Origin: Provencibacterium sp.
Lineage (GTDB): Bacteria > Bacillota > Clostridia > Oscillospirales > Ruminococcaceae
Assembly: GCA_022792175.1 (NCBI GenBank)
Contig: JAAWAN010000020.1
Location: forward strand, 60,745 to 124,744
DNA length: 64,000 nucleotides
Direction of reading: 5' to 3'
The notes below the pieces were generated by a model. The model did not search any database, had not been told where the DNA came from, and saw only the letters and a program-made list of their open reading frames with translations. The position numbers were made by a program, and so were the translations under genes. Every line of letters starts with the position of its first letter. Position 1 is the first letter of the stretch. Shown here in pieces: positions 22,763 through 31,669 of the stretch.

Positions 22763-23314
22763 ATGATATATCTGGAAACAGAACGCTTGATTCTGAGAGA
22801 TTACCGTAAAGAAGATTTTCATGAATACTATCGATTAAAATCAGATGCCAAAACGATGTATTATTTGCAGGATATACGGCTATTTACACAAGAACAGGCT
22901 AATGAGGATTTTCATAAAGTTTTGGACGATATGTCACAACCAGATAGAAAATTTTATTTTATACATATGGAGTTAAAAGGTTCCCATGAGCAGGTCGGGA
23001 GTGTCGGCTATACGGTAACAGACGATACCCCTGTAGGAAAAATTGTGGGTGCGGGATATTTTATTTATCCGAAATTCTGGGGAAAGGGATATACAACGGA
23101 AGCGTTTCAGCGGGTTTTGGAGTTTGCATTTTCTGAAAATAACGTCTACAGAGTATCTACAGGATGCTTAGCTGAAAATGCAGGTTCTGAAAGAGTTATG
23201 CAAAAGTGCGGCCTGATAAAGGAAGCCGAACACATAGATTATGAATGGCATGATGGAAAGATGAAAACGCGATTGGAATATCGGCTATTAAAAAGAGAAT
23301 GGCGGCAGAAGTGA
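22763..23314 (+). CDS. GNAT acetyltransferase (RimJ/RimL-like), AT-rich
   Basis: This 183-residue protein begins MIYLETERLILRDYRKEDFHEY and carries YPKFWGKGYTTEAFQRVLEFAF (acetyl-CoA loop GKGYTTE) and AENAGSERVMQKCGL. It is an acyl-CoA N-acetyltransferase of unknown substrate. The codon usage is visibly more AT-rich (many AAA, TTT, GAT, ATA) than in the flanking genes, which hints at acquisition from a lower-GC donor. A ribosome binding site, GGAG, lies about 10 bases upstream of ATG 22763. It stands alone between a terminator and the MBL gene. Confidence 0.88.
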   Translation: MIYLETERLILRDYRKEDFHEYYRLKSDAKTMYYLQDIRLFTQEQANEDFHKVLDDMSQPDRKFYFIHMELKGSHEQVGSVGYTVTDDTPVGKIVGAGYFIYPKFWGKGYTTEAFQRVLEFAFSENNVYRVSTGCLAENAGSERVMQKCGLIKEAEHIDYEWHDGKMKTRLEYRLLKREWRQK

Positions 23315-23426
23315 ATCGGGTTTATAAGAAAAAGCGGGATATCACCTTGCCATTTAAAGATTTTTGCAGCGCTTTTTAAGGGAAGGGCATATTCTACATC
23401 TATGCTGCGGCAAAAGGAGAAAAAGG

Positions 23427-24305
23427 ATGTTTGAACTCATACAAGCCCAAGAAAACAGCTATTATATTCAAAGCCCGGCCAAAATCGGCCTCGTGCGGCT
23501 AAAGGGCGACAGTGTCTGTCTGATTGACAGCGGGAATGATAAGGACGCAGGCCGCCGGATACGCCAGCTGCTGGAAAAAAACGGCTGGAGCCTGCAGGCA
23601 ATCTACAACACCCACTCGAATGCTGACCACATCGGCGGCAACCACTATCTGCAGGAGCAGACCGGCTGCAGCATCTATACGCCGGGAATCGAGCAGGATT
23701 TTACCCGTCATCCGCTTTTGGAGCCCTCCTTTTTGTTTGGTGCCTTTCCGCCTCGGGAGCTGCGGCACAAATTTCTGTTGGCCAAAGAAAGCCGGGTGCA
23801 GGAGCTTTCAGAGGACTGCCTGCCGGAGGGATTCTCCATTCTGCCTTTGCCGGGGCATTTTTTTGACATGGTGGGCTACCGGACGCCGGATGACGTTGTC
23901 TATCTGGCAGATTGTCTTTCCAGCGAGCAGACACTGGAAAAATACCCCATCAGCTTTTTGTATGATGCTGCAGCCTACCTTCAAACGCTCGAACTGGTGA
24001 AGACGTTGCAGGCAGCGCTGTTTATTCCCTCGCATGCAGAGCCGGCAAAGGATATTGCGCCGCTGGCGCAGAAAAATATCGATCAGGTCTACAGGATTGC
24101 CGAATCGATTCTTGAAATCTGCAGCGAGCCGCTCTGCTTTGAGCAGCTTCTGCAGAAACTCTCACTCAAATACCGGCTGCAGATGAGCTTTGAGCAGTAT
24201 GCGCTGGTGGGGAGCACCGTTCGCTCTTATCTCAGCTGGCTGAAGGATAGCGGACGGCTGCAGGCATATTTTGAAGACGGTCTGCTGCTCTGGGAGAAAG
24301 ACTAG
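23427..24305 (+). CDS. MBL-fold metallo-hydrolase with Asn in place of the second metal His
   Basis: I choose ATG 23427 (MFELIQAQENSYYI), behind AAAGGAGAAAAAGG; the track start adds 21 unconserved residues. The 292-residue protein has the MBL order: LIDSGNDKDAG, then NTHSNADHIGGNHYL, PLPGHFFDMVGY, YLADCLSS and IPSHAEP. The canonical HxHxDH is here HSNADH, so the second His is Asn, which removes a site-1 zinc ligand; site 2 (DH, D of YLADC, H of IPSHAEP) remains. After residue 230 a C-terminal helical extension (ILEICSEPLCFEQLLQKLSLKYRL...) resembles the winged-helix tail of some LACTB2-like members. Substrate unknown; hydrolase function is likely but altered. Confidence 0.82.
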   Translation: MFELIQAQENSYYIQSPAKIGLVRLKGDSVCLIDSGNDKDAGRRIRQLLEKNGWSLQAIYNTHSNADHIGGNHYLQEQTGCSIYTPGIEQDFTRHPLLEPSFLFGAFPPRELRHKFLLAKESRVQELSEDCLPEGFSILPLPGHFFDMVGYRTPDDVVYLADCLSSEQTLEKYPISFLYDAAAYLQTLELVKTLQAALFIPSHAEPAKDIAPLAQKNIDQVYRIAESILEICSEPLCFEQLLQKLSLKYRLQMSFEQYALVGSTVRSYLSWLKDSGRLQAYFEDGLLLWEKD

Positions 24306-24318
24306 CTGCAGCAGATAT

Positions 24319-24744
24319 TTACCGGGCGGCGATCAGGTCCAAAAAGAAGAGGCCCTCTGCGATATTGATAAAAATATCCTTTTCCCTCAGCAGATGGGCC
24401 TTCCCGTTATAAAAAACTGTATCCGGACCGGCGGCCGCCTCATAGATACGGCCGCTTTTATCCATATAGCGGATGCTTATCTGCGCTTCGCCCTCCCCGG
24501 CGGACCAAGGCTGGTATTTTAAACAGCCGATACAGCTGCGGGCCAGGCGGATATTTTCTTCATCGGTAAAAATGAGGGTCTCCTGCAGGGCGGCATGCGA
24601 AATTTCCACCTGCATAATCTCCTCAGCCTGCGGAATTCCCAAAAGCGGCATTCCGTGCCAGAAGAGCTCAATCAGGATAACGAGCGCCGTACTGCACAGT
24701 ATTTCCAGCAGAAGGCGAAGAAGCCCCTTCATTGTTTTTTTCAT
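24319..24744 (-). CDS. Small membrane-anchored protein of unknown function
   Basis: I place the start at ATG 24744 (MKKTMKGLLRLLLEIL), with GGGAG about 10 bases upstream. The track ORF extends 47 residues further without support. The 141-residue protein has a single N-terminal hydrophobic segment (about 8-25) and an extracellular domain containing EISHAALQETLIFTDEENIRLARSCIGCL and a RYMDKSGRIYEA strand pair. The pattern resembles small clostridial proteins that evaluate a backbone turn such as 'tDpEeI...l', but I do not recognise a named family. It is convergent with the MBL gene (13-base gap) and its promoter lies in the gap to the HAD gene. Confidence 0.6.
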   Translation of the reverse strand: MKKTMKGLLRLLLEILCSTALVILIELFWHGMPLLGIPQAEEIMQVEISHAALQETLIFTDEENIRLARSCIGCLKYQPWSAGEGEAQISIRYMDKSGRIYEAAAGPDTVFYNGKAHLLREKDIFINIAEGLFFLDLIAAR

Positions 24745-24950
24745 GGTGCGTTCTCCCTTTTGGATAAAGATGGATAAACAGAGTATAGCATCTTTCGGCG
24801 GCTGTTTCAAGCGGGCAGCCTCTCTGCGCCGCCTGTGTGCGGCCAGATCTTTGAGGCTAATCGCCGTCTTTACAAATTTCGCCAAAGGGGCTATACTAGA
24901 GGTGCCGCCGGGCGGTAATTGACTTTATTGACTTTTAGGAGAATAAAAGG

Positions 24951-25589
24951 GTGGAGCAGACGGTTTTTATTTGGGACTTGGATGGGACGCTGCTGGATTC
25001 CTATCCGATTATTGTTCAGAGCCTGAGGCAGGCACTGGCTGAACAGGGCGTTTTTCGGGAGGTAGAAGAGATATACCGGCATGTTATTGCCTATTCGGTC
25101 GGTTCGTTTATCGAAAAAACGATAGGGGAGGCCTCCCTGTGCGCCGAACAGCTTCGAAAAAGATACGCGCAGCTTAATCATGAAAGGGATATGCAGATTA
25201 AGCTGATGCCGCATGCACAGCAGGTTTTGCAGCAAACGGCAGACAGAGGCTGTCGCCACTATGTCTATACCCATAAGGGGAGCGCATCCTGCGCGATACT
25301 GGAAAACACCGGGATTCTTCCCTTTTTTGAGGAGGTTGTTACGAGCCGGAACGGTTTCGCCTCAAAGCCCAACCCGGCCGCCCTCGATTATCTGATTGAA
25401 AAATACCGGCTAAAAAAGGAGCATTGCTTTTATGTCGGCGACCGCAGGGTGGATGTGGAATGCGCAGTGAATGCGGGCATCAAAAGCATCTTGTTTCTTC
25501 CAGAAGGCGGCTATGGAGAAAAAACCGGGAAAGAGGACAGGGTCGTTTTCGATCTGCTGGATATTATCGATCTCTTCCGGCAGCAGTAA
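24951..25589 (+). CDS. HAD-superfamily phosphatase (subfamily IA)
   Basis: A 212-residue protein with all HAD motifs: DLDGTLLDS (residues 9-17, nucleophile Asp9), YTHKGS (motif II), ASKPNPAALDYLIEKY (motif III Lys) and FYVGDRRVDVECAVNAGI (motif IV). A helical cap follows motif I. It is probably a small-molecule phosphatase, phosphoglycolate phosphatase-like or beta-phosphoglucomutase-like; the substrate cannot be deduced. GTG 24951 is supported by AGGAGAATAAAAGG. It is followed at 69 bases by a membrane protein gene in the same direction. Confidence 0.9.
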   Translation: MEQTVFIWDLDGTLLDSYPIIVQSLRQALAEQGVFREVEEIYRHVIAYSVGSFIEKTIGEASLCAEQLRKRYAQLNHERDMQIKLMPHAQQVLQQTADRGCRHYVYTHKGSASCAILENTGILPFFEEVVTSRNGFASKPNPAALDYLIEKYRLKKEHCFYVGDRRVDVECAVNAGIKSILFLPEGGYGEKTGKEDRVVFDLLDIIDLFRQQ

Positions 25590-25658
25590 GGCCGCAGGGA
25601 TTGACGGTCAGAATTTTGCAGCTGGGCGGGATGGCCCGCAAAGAGGAGGAGGCTTCAT

Positions 25659-26390
25659 ATGGGAAAAGCCGGCCATGCTAAAAAGCGGAAAAAATATCGC
25701 CTGAAGCCGCAGGCAAAACGTTTCTATAAACGGGCGCTGCTCGTTATCGGCCTTGTTCTGGTGGCTACTCTGGCGCTGCGCTTTACCGTTTTCCGCAAAA
25801 CCTTTACCCTTTATGGATATAACGCTTCCCAGCCTTTCGAGGTGCAGAGTCTGCTGCTGGAGAAGATAAATCCGAAGCAGGAGGAGAACCTGATTTTAAT
25901 GGATCTCACCCTGCGCACCAACAGTAGCGCTGAGGTGACTTCCTTTCAGCTGGATATGATAGAGCTGATTTCCAATGAGCGTTATCAGGAATGGACGCTG
26001 CAGGTCAGCGGGGGCCGCGCGAAGCTGCGCAAAGGAAGCCGCGCTTCCGGCAATCTGACCGAGCAGAAAAACCGTTTCCCTTCCATTCAGCAAACGACCG
26101 CCGCTTTGGGGCGCATTCCGCTGCTTTCCCTGGTGACGAATGAAAAGCTCTCCGGCAAACAGCAGCTGGAATTTACCACCAAGAACTACCGGCCGAACGT
26201 CAACCCCACCTTCAGCGATAAAGCAGGGGAAGGGGTCAGTATTATGTGGGTGGCGGCCACCGGCTCTACCTCGAGCGCGCAGGCCGACTGGATTCCCTAT
26301 ACGAACTATATGGCGCTGGACTGTGCCGTCTATACGCCGTCGGAGGATACCTCGATCAAAAAATATGTGATTTTGCTGGAAACGGTTTGA
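25659..26390 (+). CDS. Basic-tailed single-pass membrane protein, function unknown
   Basis: A 243-residue protein with a strongly basic N-terminus (KKRKKYRLKPQAKRFYKRA), one TM helix (about 28-46), and an extracytoplasmic beta-rich domain of about 190 residues. The domain contains LILMDLTLRTNSSAEVTSFQLDM, which resembles immunoglobulin-like DUF4352/TelA-type folds in which a conserved 'v.v.vtN.s...v' strand occurs. That resemblance is weak and I do not assign a family. GAGGAGGA lies upstream of ATG 25659. It may be cotranscribed with the HAD gene and ends before a bidirectional terminator shared with spoIIE. Confidence 0.6.
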   Translation: MGKAGHAKKRKKYRLKPQAKRFYKRALLVIGLVLVATLALRFTVFRKTFTLYGYNASQPFEVQSLLLEKINPKQEENLILMDLTLRTNSSAEVTSFQLDMIELISNERYQEWTLQVSGGRAKLRKGSRASGNLTEQKNRFPSIQQTTAALGRIPLLSLVTNEKLSGKQQLEFTTKNYRPNVNPTFSDKAGEGVSIMWVAATGSTSSAQADWIPYTNYMALDCAVYTPSEDTSIKKYVILLETV

Positions 26391-26436
26391 CAGGCAGGGG
26401 ATGTAAAGCTCCTCTGAGAATATTTATAAACGCTGT

Positions 26437-26490
26437 GTCAGCCGCCGGAATCCCCTAAAAGGACTCCGGCGGCTGACGTTTTAAAAAGAG
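26437..26490. terminator. Bidirectional terminator between the membrane protein gene and spoIIE
   Basis: GTCAGCCGCCGGA (26437-26449) pairs with TCCGGCGGCTGAC (26465-26477), a 13-bp GC-rich stem followed by GTTTTAAAAAG. It lies between convergent genes. Confidence 0.85.
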
Positions 26491-26499
26491 GAGGCGAAA

Positions 26500-28830
26500 T
26501 CAGGAGGCAATCTTATGTATCTGCAGCGCAAAAACAGTAATGTCATCATCATGCAGCTCGGTTCGCCGCAGCTTTGCCAGTGCGGCAATCCGGTCGCAGA
26601 ATCCCTGCATATCCGAGCCGTTAAAGCGCTCCAGCTCATCGAGCACCCAGTCCTCGCCCGTTTGCGTAACGCCATCGGAAACCAGCAGGACGATATCCCC
26701 CTCCTCCAGCTGCAGGCGGGTTTCTTCAAATTCCACCGGGCTGAGTATGCCGGCAGGCAGCGAAGCAGACTCAATATAGCCAACCCTGCCGCCCTTGCGG
26801 ATATAGCTGGGGGCAGCTCCCGCTTTATAGAGGGTAACGCATCCGCTGTAGAGATCAGTGAGGCAGATATCCACCGTTGCTAGCGATTCATCCCCGCTTT
26901 TAATCAGCATGGCGGAATTGACCAGCTTGAGCGCCGCTTCCAGCCCTATCTGGGCGCGGATCAGCCGGCTGATGAGCGAGGTAGCCATAGAGGAATCGAT
27001 AGCGGCCAGCGATCCGCTGCCCATTCCGTCGCTGAGAATGACCATCGAGCGGCCGTCCGTCTCCTCGAGAAATTTGAAGCTGTCTCCGCAAAGGCGCTTT
27101 CCGGTGCTGCAGGCCTGCGCCACACCGCTGCACAGCCGGTAGAGCGGCCGTTCATGAAAAACAAAGAGCACGCTTCCTGGCTGTTCCACCCGCTCGGGCA
27201 GTGAAAAATCGCGTTCGCAGATTTCCGAAAAATCAAAGCTCAGCTCGGTCCGATCCAGGTTATTGGAAATAGCCGGGGCAGTCTCCAGCTCAATAACGAT
27301 GTGGCCCCCGTTATCCTCATAGCAGCTCAGGCTTTGAAAGTTAATCCCGCGGCGGCGCAGATATTCCCGAATGCGCGCGCTGGTGTGCTCGCTTTGCAGC
27401 GCAATTCGGGTGATATCCGAGGAGATATCGCCAATCATCTGTTCAATTCCCTTCCACTGATCGAGCACGATGGCGCGCAGCTGAACATTTTTAGAGAACC
27501 CCTCCTCCAGCCGGCGCTGCTGGCTGCAGCTTTCAGTAAGGGCGCAGAGCAGCTCCTGCGGCCTTTTGCAGGCGGAAAGGAGCGGCTCAGGAAAATCCTC
27601 CGGCCCTGGGTTTTTTCCCTGCTTCATCTGCAAAACCAGCTCGGAGAGGGCAGAGGAGGTAGAATTGAAATTTTCCTGCCAGCAGTAGAGCTTGTAGGGG
27701 CATTTTTTGCAGACCCGGTCGGCAGTTGCCGCCTGAACATCAAAGGGGGATTTATCCAGCTTCTGCAGCCTGCCGGCTACCTGCTCGGTAATGGTGGAAA
27801 TGTCGCCCAGCGCCCGGCGGACAGCATAGAGCCGGTTGAGAATAATGCTTTTCACCGAATCGGCGGAGATGGCCTGTCCGGCGCTGGGGGTAAGGGTCAT
27901 CCTTCCCAGCAGCCTCTGCGGCAGCAGAATGAAAAGCACACTGGCGATACAGGCCTCATAAACCGGGCTGAGTGCGACTGGGCGCACTAAAACGGCGAGC
28001 GCACAGCTAATACCGTTGACAACAATAAAGGCGGCGGCGCAGCCGAAGCGTCCGAAGGAACTGAAAACGCCGGCCATCAGCCCGCCGAAGCCATAGGAGC
28101 CCATTAAAAAGGCGAAGGCATAATCGTGCAGGCAGGCGGCTACTCCCGCGGCAATCCCGCTGATTGCACCGCCTGCTTCTCCGGATTTCAGCGCGCAGAG
28201 CAGAATTACCAGTACAGCGGCCGTCCGCCCCAGAGAGACACCGCCGAGCGAAAATCCGCAGAGCGCTACGACCAGCAGCCCAAAGGTGATGGCTGCACAG
28301 CTCAGGTCACTCTGGCAGAATGGGACTGCTTCCTTTCTCCCCAAAAGGGAAAAGGTACGCATAAAAAAGAAGGCGGCTCCTGCGGCCAGCAGCACCTCAG
28401 AGAGCAGGAGAGTCAGCTCATAGCCATCCGGGCTGCCAGTCATCAAAACGGCAAATCCGGCGGCTCCCAAAACCGTGCCGGCCAGCAGCGGGGAGAAGAG
28501 CAGATTGGAGCGCAGCCGTTCGTGGCCGGATACCGCCCATTTTACCGCTCCCACCACCAGAATGGCTGCCATATATTTCATTTTGAACTCAATTCCCGGA
28601 GCCACCAGCGTACCGATTGCCGCGCCGAGAACGGCAGCAAAGCTGAGGTCTCCCGATGCGGCCGCCGTAATGGCAATGCCAAACGGGGCAATCTGGGAAA
28701 AGAGCACCGAGCAGGAAAGCAGGAGGGAAAGAGCGGCCATTCCTGCATAGGAAAGAATATCCCCATAGCTGCGCAGCCTTGCGCCGGCCCTGGAAAAAAA
28801 GGAGAGACCAACGATTTCTGAGTGTTTCAA
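26500..28830 (-). CDS. spoIIE: Stage II sporulation protein E (SpoIIE), PP2C-type phosphatase
   Basis: The start is TTG 28830 (LKHSEIVGLSFFSRAG), with AGGAGG 8 bases upstream, giving 776 residues; the track adds 70 unconserved residues. The N-terminal half has about ten TM helices (YAGMAALSLLLSCSVLF to VLFILLPQRLLG). A cytoplasmic regulatory region with a Cys motif (CKKCPYKLYCW) follows. The C-terminal PP2C domain shows VILSDGMGSGSLAAIDSSMAT, MLIKSGDESLATVDICLTDL and LVSDGVTQTGED. SpoIIE dephosphorylates SpoIIAA to activate sigma-F in the forespore and interacts with FtsZ. Its presence indicates endospore formation. It stands as a single gene. Confidence 0.95.
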   Translation of the reverse strand: MKHSEIVGLSFFSRAGARLRSYGDILSYAGMAALSLLLSCSVLFSQIAPFGIAITAAASGDLSFAAVLGAAIGTLVAPGIEFKMKYMAAILVVGAVKWAVSGHERLRSNLLFSPLLAGTVLGAAGFAVLMTGSPDGYELTLLLSEVLLAAGAAFFFMRTFSLLGRKEAVPFCQSDLSCAAITFGLLVVALCGFSLGGVSLGRTAAVLVILLCALKSGEAGGAISGIAAGVAACLHDYAFAFLMGSYGFGGLMAGVFSSFGRFGCAAAFIVVNGISCALAVLVRPVALSPVYEACIASVLFILLPQRLLGRMTLTPSAGQAISADSVKSIILNRLYAVRRALGDISTITEQVAGRLQKLDKSPFDVQAATADRVCKKCPYKLYCWQENFNSTSSALSELVLQMKQGKNPGPEDFPEPLLSACKRPQELLCALTESCSQQRRLEEGFSKNVQLRAIVLDQWKGIEQMIGDISSDITRIALQSEHTSARIREYLRRRGINFQSLSCYEDNGGHIVIELETAPAISNNLDRTELSFDFSEICERDFSLPERVEQPGSVLFVFHERPLYRLCSGVAQACSTGKRLCGDSFKFLEETDGRSMVILSDGMGSGSLAAIDSSMATSLISRLIRAQIGLEAALKLVNSAMLIKSGDESLATVDICLTDLYSGCVTLYKAGAAPSYIRKGGRVGYIESASLPAGILSPVEFEETRLQLEEGDIVLLVSDGVTQTGEDWVLDELERFNGSDMQGFCDRIAALAKLRRTELHDDDITVFALQIHKIAS

Positions 28831-29154
28831 GTGAGCTTCCTCCTGTTCTTTTTGTGTGTAAAGCTTATAAGCATTACAGATGTTTCTTTCAGGATAGTCA
28901 GAAATAAGGGGGCCTGGCCATTTTGGGAATATATCTGCCTTTCTCTGCATAACCTTTAAATTTAGGGTATCATGTGTCAAGGGAGAAAGCCTGTCAGATG
29001 CTGAGGGGCATTTTTGTAAAAGAAACGGCGATTGCGGCAAAAGAGTGGGATTCTCTTGACAAAATGGAAAGGGAGGTGGTAAAATGTAGCGAATATACCG
29101 ATTATTTAAGCAGCGGCAGAGCGCCTCTGCCCCTTTACTTTAGGGAGGTTCAGT
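28831..29154. other. Divergent intergenic region spoIIE / gltX
   Basis: This 324-base region holds the gltX promoter near its right end. On the minus strand TTGACA (complement of 28975-28980) could be a -35 for spoIIE, but no convincing -10 at the standard spacing is visible; sporulation promoters of spoIIE in Bacillus have non-standard spacing with Spo0A boxes. I see no gene here. The track ORF at 28974 has no ribosome binding site. Confidence 0.5.
29056..29085 (+). promoter_or_regulatory. gltX promoter
   Basis: Perfect TTGACA (29056-29061), an 18-base spacer and TAAAAT (29080-29085), 70 bases before the ATG. Confidence 0.7.
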
Positions 29155-30612
29155 ATGAGTACGTTTGATACCGTCCGCACCCGGTTTGCGCCCAGCCCGA
29201 CCGGATATATGCATGTTGGCAACCTGCGCACTGCCCTTTACACCTATCTGATGGCGAAATCCAAGGGCGGAAAATTTATTCTGCGCATTGAGGATACCGA
29301 TCAGGAGCGCTTTGTGGAGGGCGCGGTAGATGTTATCTATAACACGCTGCGCGAAACCGGCCTTATCTGGGATGAGGGCCCGGATATCGGCGGCCCGGCC
29401 GGTCCCTATATTCAGAGCGAGCGGATGGGGCTGTTTAAGGAATATGCCCTGCAGCTGGTCGAGAAGGGCGCGGCTTATTACTGTTTCTGTGATAAGGACA
29501 GGCTGGAGGAGGCACGCATTATTCAGAAGGCCTCCGGCATGACCCCCCGCTATGATGGGCACTGCCGCAATCTCTCGCCGGAGGAGGTGCAGGAGAAGCT
29601 GCAGGCCGGTATTCCCTATGTCATCCGCCAGAAGATGCCCCAGACCGGCACCACCTCCTTTCATGATGAGGTGTTCGGCGATATCGTCGTAGAAAACGAA
29701 ACGCTGGATGATCAGATCCTGTTAAAGTCGGATGGGATGCCCACCTATAACTTCGCAAATGTGGTGGATGACCACCTGATGGGGATTACCCATGTTATCC
29801 GCGGGAGCGAATATCTTTCGAGCGCCCCGAAATATAACCTGCTCTATGAGGCATTCGGTTGGGAGATACCGGTCTATATCCACTGCTCACCGGTCATGAA
29901 AAATGCGACCGAGAAGCTCTCCAAGCGCAATGGGGATGCCTCCTATCAGGATTTGATTGCCAAGGGCTATCTGACCCCGGCTGTTCTCAACTATCTGGCG
30001 CTGCTTGGCTGGAGCCCGAAGGGTGAGCAGGAAATCTTCTCACTGGAGGAGCTGGTGCAGGAGTTTGATGTTTCCGGCATCTCCAAGTCGCCGGCCATCT
30101 TTGATATTCAGAAGCTCAATTTTATCAATGCCGCCTATATCCGCGCGTTGAGCCCGGAGGATTTTTATAATCGCGCTCTGCCCTATATCCGCCGGACGGT
30201 GCGGGGCGAGTTTGATATGAAAAAGATTGCCTCACTGCTTCAGCAGCGCTGTGAATTTTTAGGGGATATTCCTGAGCAGGTAGATTTCTTCGATCAGCTG
30301 CCGGAATATGGCAATGATCTTTATACCAACAAGAAGATGAAGACAACACCGGAGAGCTCGCTTGAGATGCTGCAGAAGGCGCTGCCGCGGCTGCAGGCGC
30401 TGGAGGATTTCAGCGCAGAGAGTATTCATGCGGCGATGTTCGGCCTCATTGAGGAGCTGGGCGTTAAAAACGGGGCTGTCCTCTTCCCGCTGCGGGTTGC
30501 AGTCAGCGGAAAGAAGTTTACTCCCGGCGGCGGCATTGAACTCTGCGAAATTCTGGGGAAAGAGGAATCCTGTGTGCGTATCTGCAAGGCAATTGCGCAG
30601 CTGCAGGGCTAA
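29155..30612 (+). CDS. gltX: Glutamate--tRNA ligase
   Basis: The 485-residue enzyme has the class I signature [19 protein letters not shown] (HIGH as HVGN) near residue 11 and the KMSKS equivalent EKLSKRNGD. The Zn-binding-like [14 protein letters not shown]...GHCR segment is present, and the C-terminal helical domain ends at [10 protein letters not shown]. It charges tRNA-Glu; in Firmicutes without glutaminyl-tRNA synthetase it also makes Glu-tRNA-Gln for the amidotransferase. A GGAGG-like site, TAGGGAGG, lies 6-7 bases ahead of ATG 29155. The length matches GltX. No clear terminator follows; the next 280 bases enter the degraded island. Confidence 0.97.
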   Translation: MSTFDTVRTRFAPSPTGYMHVGNLRTALYTYLMAKSKGGKFILRIEDTDQERFVEGAVDVIYNTLRETGLIWDEGPDIGGPAGPYIQSERMGLFKEYALQLVEKGAAYYCFCDKDRLEEARIIQKASGMTPRYDGHCRNLSPEEVQEKLQAGIPYVIRQKMPQTGTTSFHDEVFGDIVVENETLDDQILLKSDGMPTYNFANVVDDHLMGITHVIRGSEYLSSAPKYNLLYEAFGWEIPVYIHCSPVMKNATEKLSKRNGDASYQDLIAKGYLTPAVLNYLALLGWSPKGEQEIFSLEELVQEFDVSGISKSPAIFDIQKLNFINAAYIRALSPEDFYNRALPYIRRTVRGEFDMKKIASLLQQRCEFLGDIPEQVDFFDQLPEYGNDLYTNKKMKTTPESSLEMLQKALPRLQALEDFSAESIHAAMFGLIEELGVKNGAVLFPLRVAVSGKKFTPGGGIELCEILGKEESCVRICKAIAQLQG

Positions 30613-30706
30613 AGGGGGCTCCTGTGGGGGCTGTAGATTCGAGAAACACAGCTTTCGCCATAGCCGCCCTTTGCAGGCAATTTCGGGAGGACAGAAAAAA
30701 TAAAAA

Positions 30707-30741
30707 GCGCTATACAGCGGAAATATCCGGCTGCATAGCGC
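30707..30741. repeat. Left copy of diverged 35-bp hairpin repeat around the degraded island
   Basis: The sequence starts GCGCTATACAGCGGAAATA and folds into a hairpin (GCGCTAT...ATAGCGC). A related copy at 31986-32020 matches in 26 of 35 positions as a direct repeat. On the minus strand this copy is followed by TTTTTATTTTTT, so it could be a terminator in that direction. Confidence 0.45.
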
Positions 30742-30891
30742 CAAGGCTGGATTGGAGCAGCGAAGAAGCGCTGGATAACCTGGGGAACCTGTTGGCAGAC
30801 GACAGACACATATGCTTTCAAATGTATATCTGGAATCCGACTATAGAGTCACGGTTATTTACTTTAAAAATGAGAAAGTGTGCTTTGGGAA

Positions 30892-31278
30892 ATGATGACA
30901 GAAGTAGTTGCGGCACTGGTTTGGAATCAGAACAGGTTTATGATCTGCCAGCGCCCGGCCCATAAGGCCAGGGGCCTGCTATGGGAATTCGTGGGGGGCA
31001 AGGTGGAGCCCGGCGAAACCAGGGAACAGGCCCTCATCCGGGAGTGCCGGGAGGAGCTGGCTGTCACGCTGGACGTGAGCGAGCCTTTTATGGAGGTGAC
31101 CCATGAATATCCAGACCTGACTGTTCATTTGACACTTTTTTATGCTACCATCAGGGAAGGCGTTCCCCAGAAGCTGGAACATAACGATATCCGCTGGATT
31201 ACAGTAGATGAAATTGAACAATATGCATTTTGTCCGGCGGATGAGGAGATATTGGGAAGACTGCAGAATGACTACTAA
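30892..31278 (+). CDS. NUDIX hydrolase (MutT/CTP pyrophosphohydrolase-like)
   Basis: The 128-residue protein contains a NUDIX box, GGKVEPGETREQALIRECREELAV, in which the usual final Gly is Ala. ALVWNQNRFMICQRP at the N-terminus and HEYPDLTVHLTLFYATI are typical of MutT/NudG-like enzymes that hydrolyse oxidised or modified nucleoside triphosphates. The start is ATG 30892 (MMTEVV), which overlaps the TGA of a 27-codon upstream ORF (30812-30895, MLSNVYLESDY...), the possible tail of a lost gene; this suggests translational coupling in the ancestral operon. Its stop overlaps the MazG-like gene by 11 bases. The gene looks intact but its neighbours are broken. Confidence 0.82.
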   Translation: MMTEVVAALVWNQNRFMICQRPAHKARGLLWEFVGGKVEPGETREQALIRECREELAVTLDVSEPFMEVTHEYPDLTVHLTLFYATIREGVPQKLEHNDIRWITVDEIEQYAFCPADEEILGRLQNDY

Positions 31279-31587
31279 AAATTACCACAAACTGGTTCGT
31301 GACCGCATTCCGGAGATCATCGAAGCAAATGGAAAAGCCTGCACTTATGAAACCCTTTCTGACGAAGACTATCTCCGTATGCTTGACGCCAAGTTAGATG
31401 AGGAGTTGGCTGAATACCACAAGGATCAGAACATGGAAGAGCTGGCTGATCTGCTCGAGGTTATTTAGCGGCGGCCAAAGCCCGCGGCTATTCTTTGGAA
31501 CAGCTCGAAGCCATCCGGGTAGAGAAGGCGGCTAAACGAGGTGCCTTTGAAAAGAAGCTTCTTCTAAAGCAAGTCATTGAGAGGTAA
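31268..31587 (+). pseudogene. MazG/phosphoribosyl-ATP-pyrophosphohydrolase-like gene, frameshifted
   Basis: ATG 31268 opens MTTKNYHKLVRDRIPEIIEANGKACTYETLSD, the typical start of small MazG-like NTP pyrophosphohydrolases, and reads to ELADLLEVI then TAG (31468). In the next frame the sequence resumes as YAAAKARGYSLEQLEAIRVEKAAKRGAFEKKLLL and stops at TAA 31587. The loss of one base where GTTATTTA should read GTTATTTAT restores the frame, so this is a single frameshift about two-thirds through. It could also be a sequencing error. It overlaps the end of the NUDIX gene, and the two form a nucleotide-sanitising pair. Confidence 0.75.
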
Positions 31588-31669
31588 GGTACCCCCTGCC
31601 GCTCTGCCTCGAGCAGCAGCGCCGAGAACCTATTTATTGGGCTATTCTCGGATACCTTCGGCGCCGGGA

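Noticed and set aside
28974-29168. 64-residue ORF before gltX
   Set aside because: Contains the gltX promoter and has no ribosome binding site.
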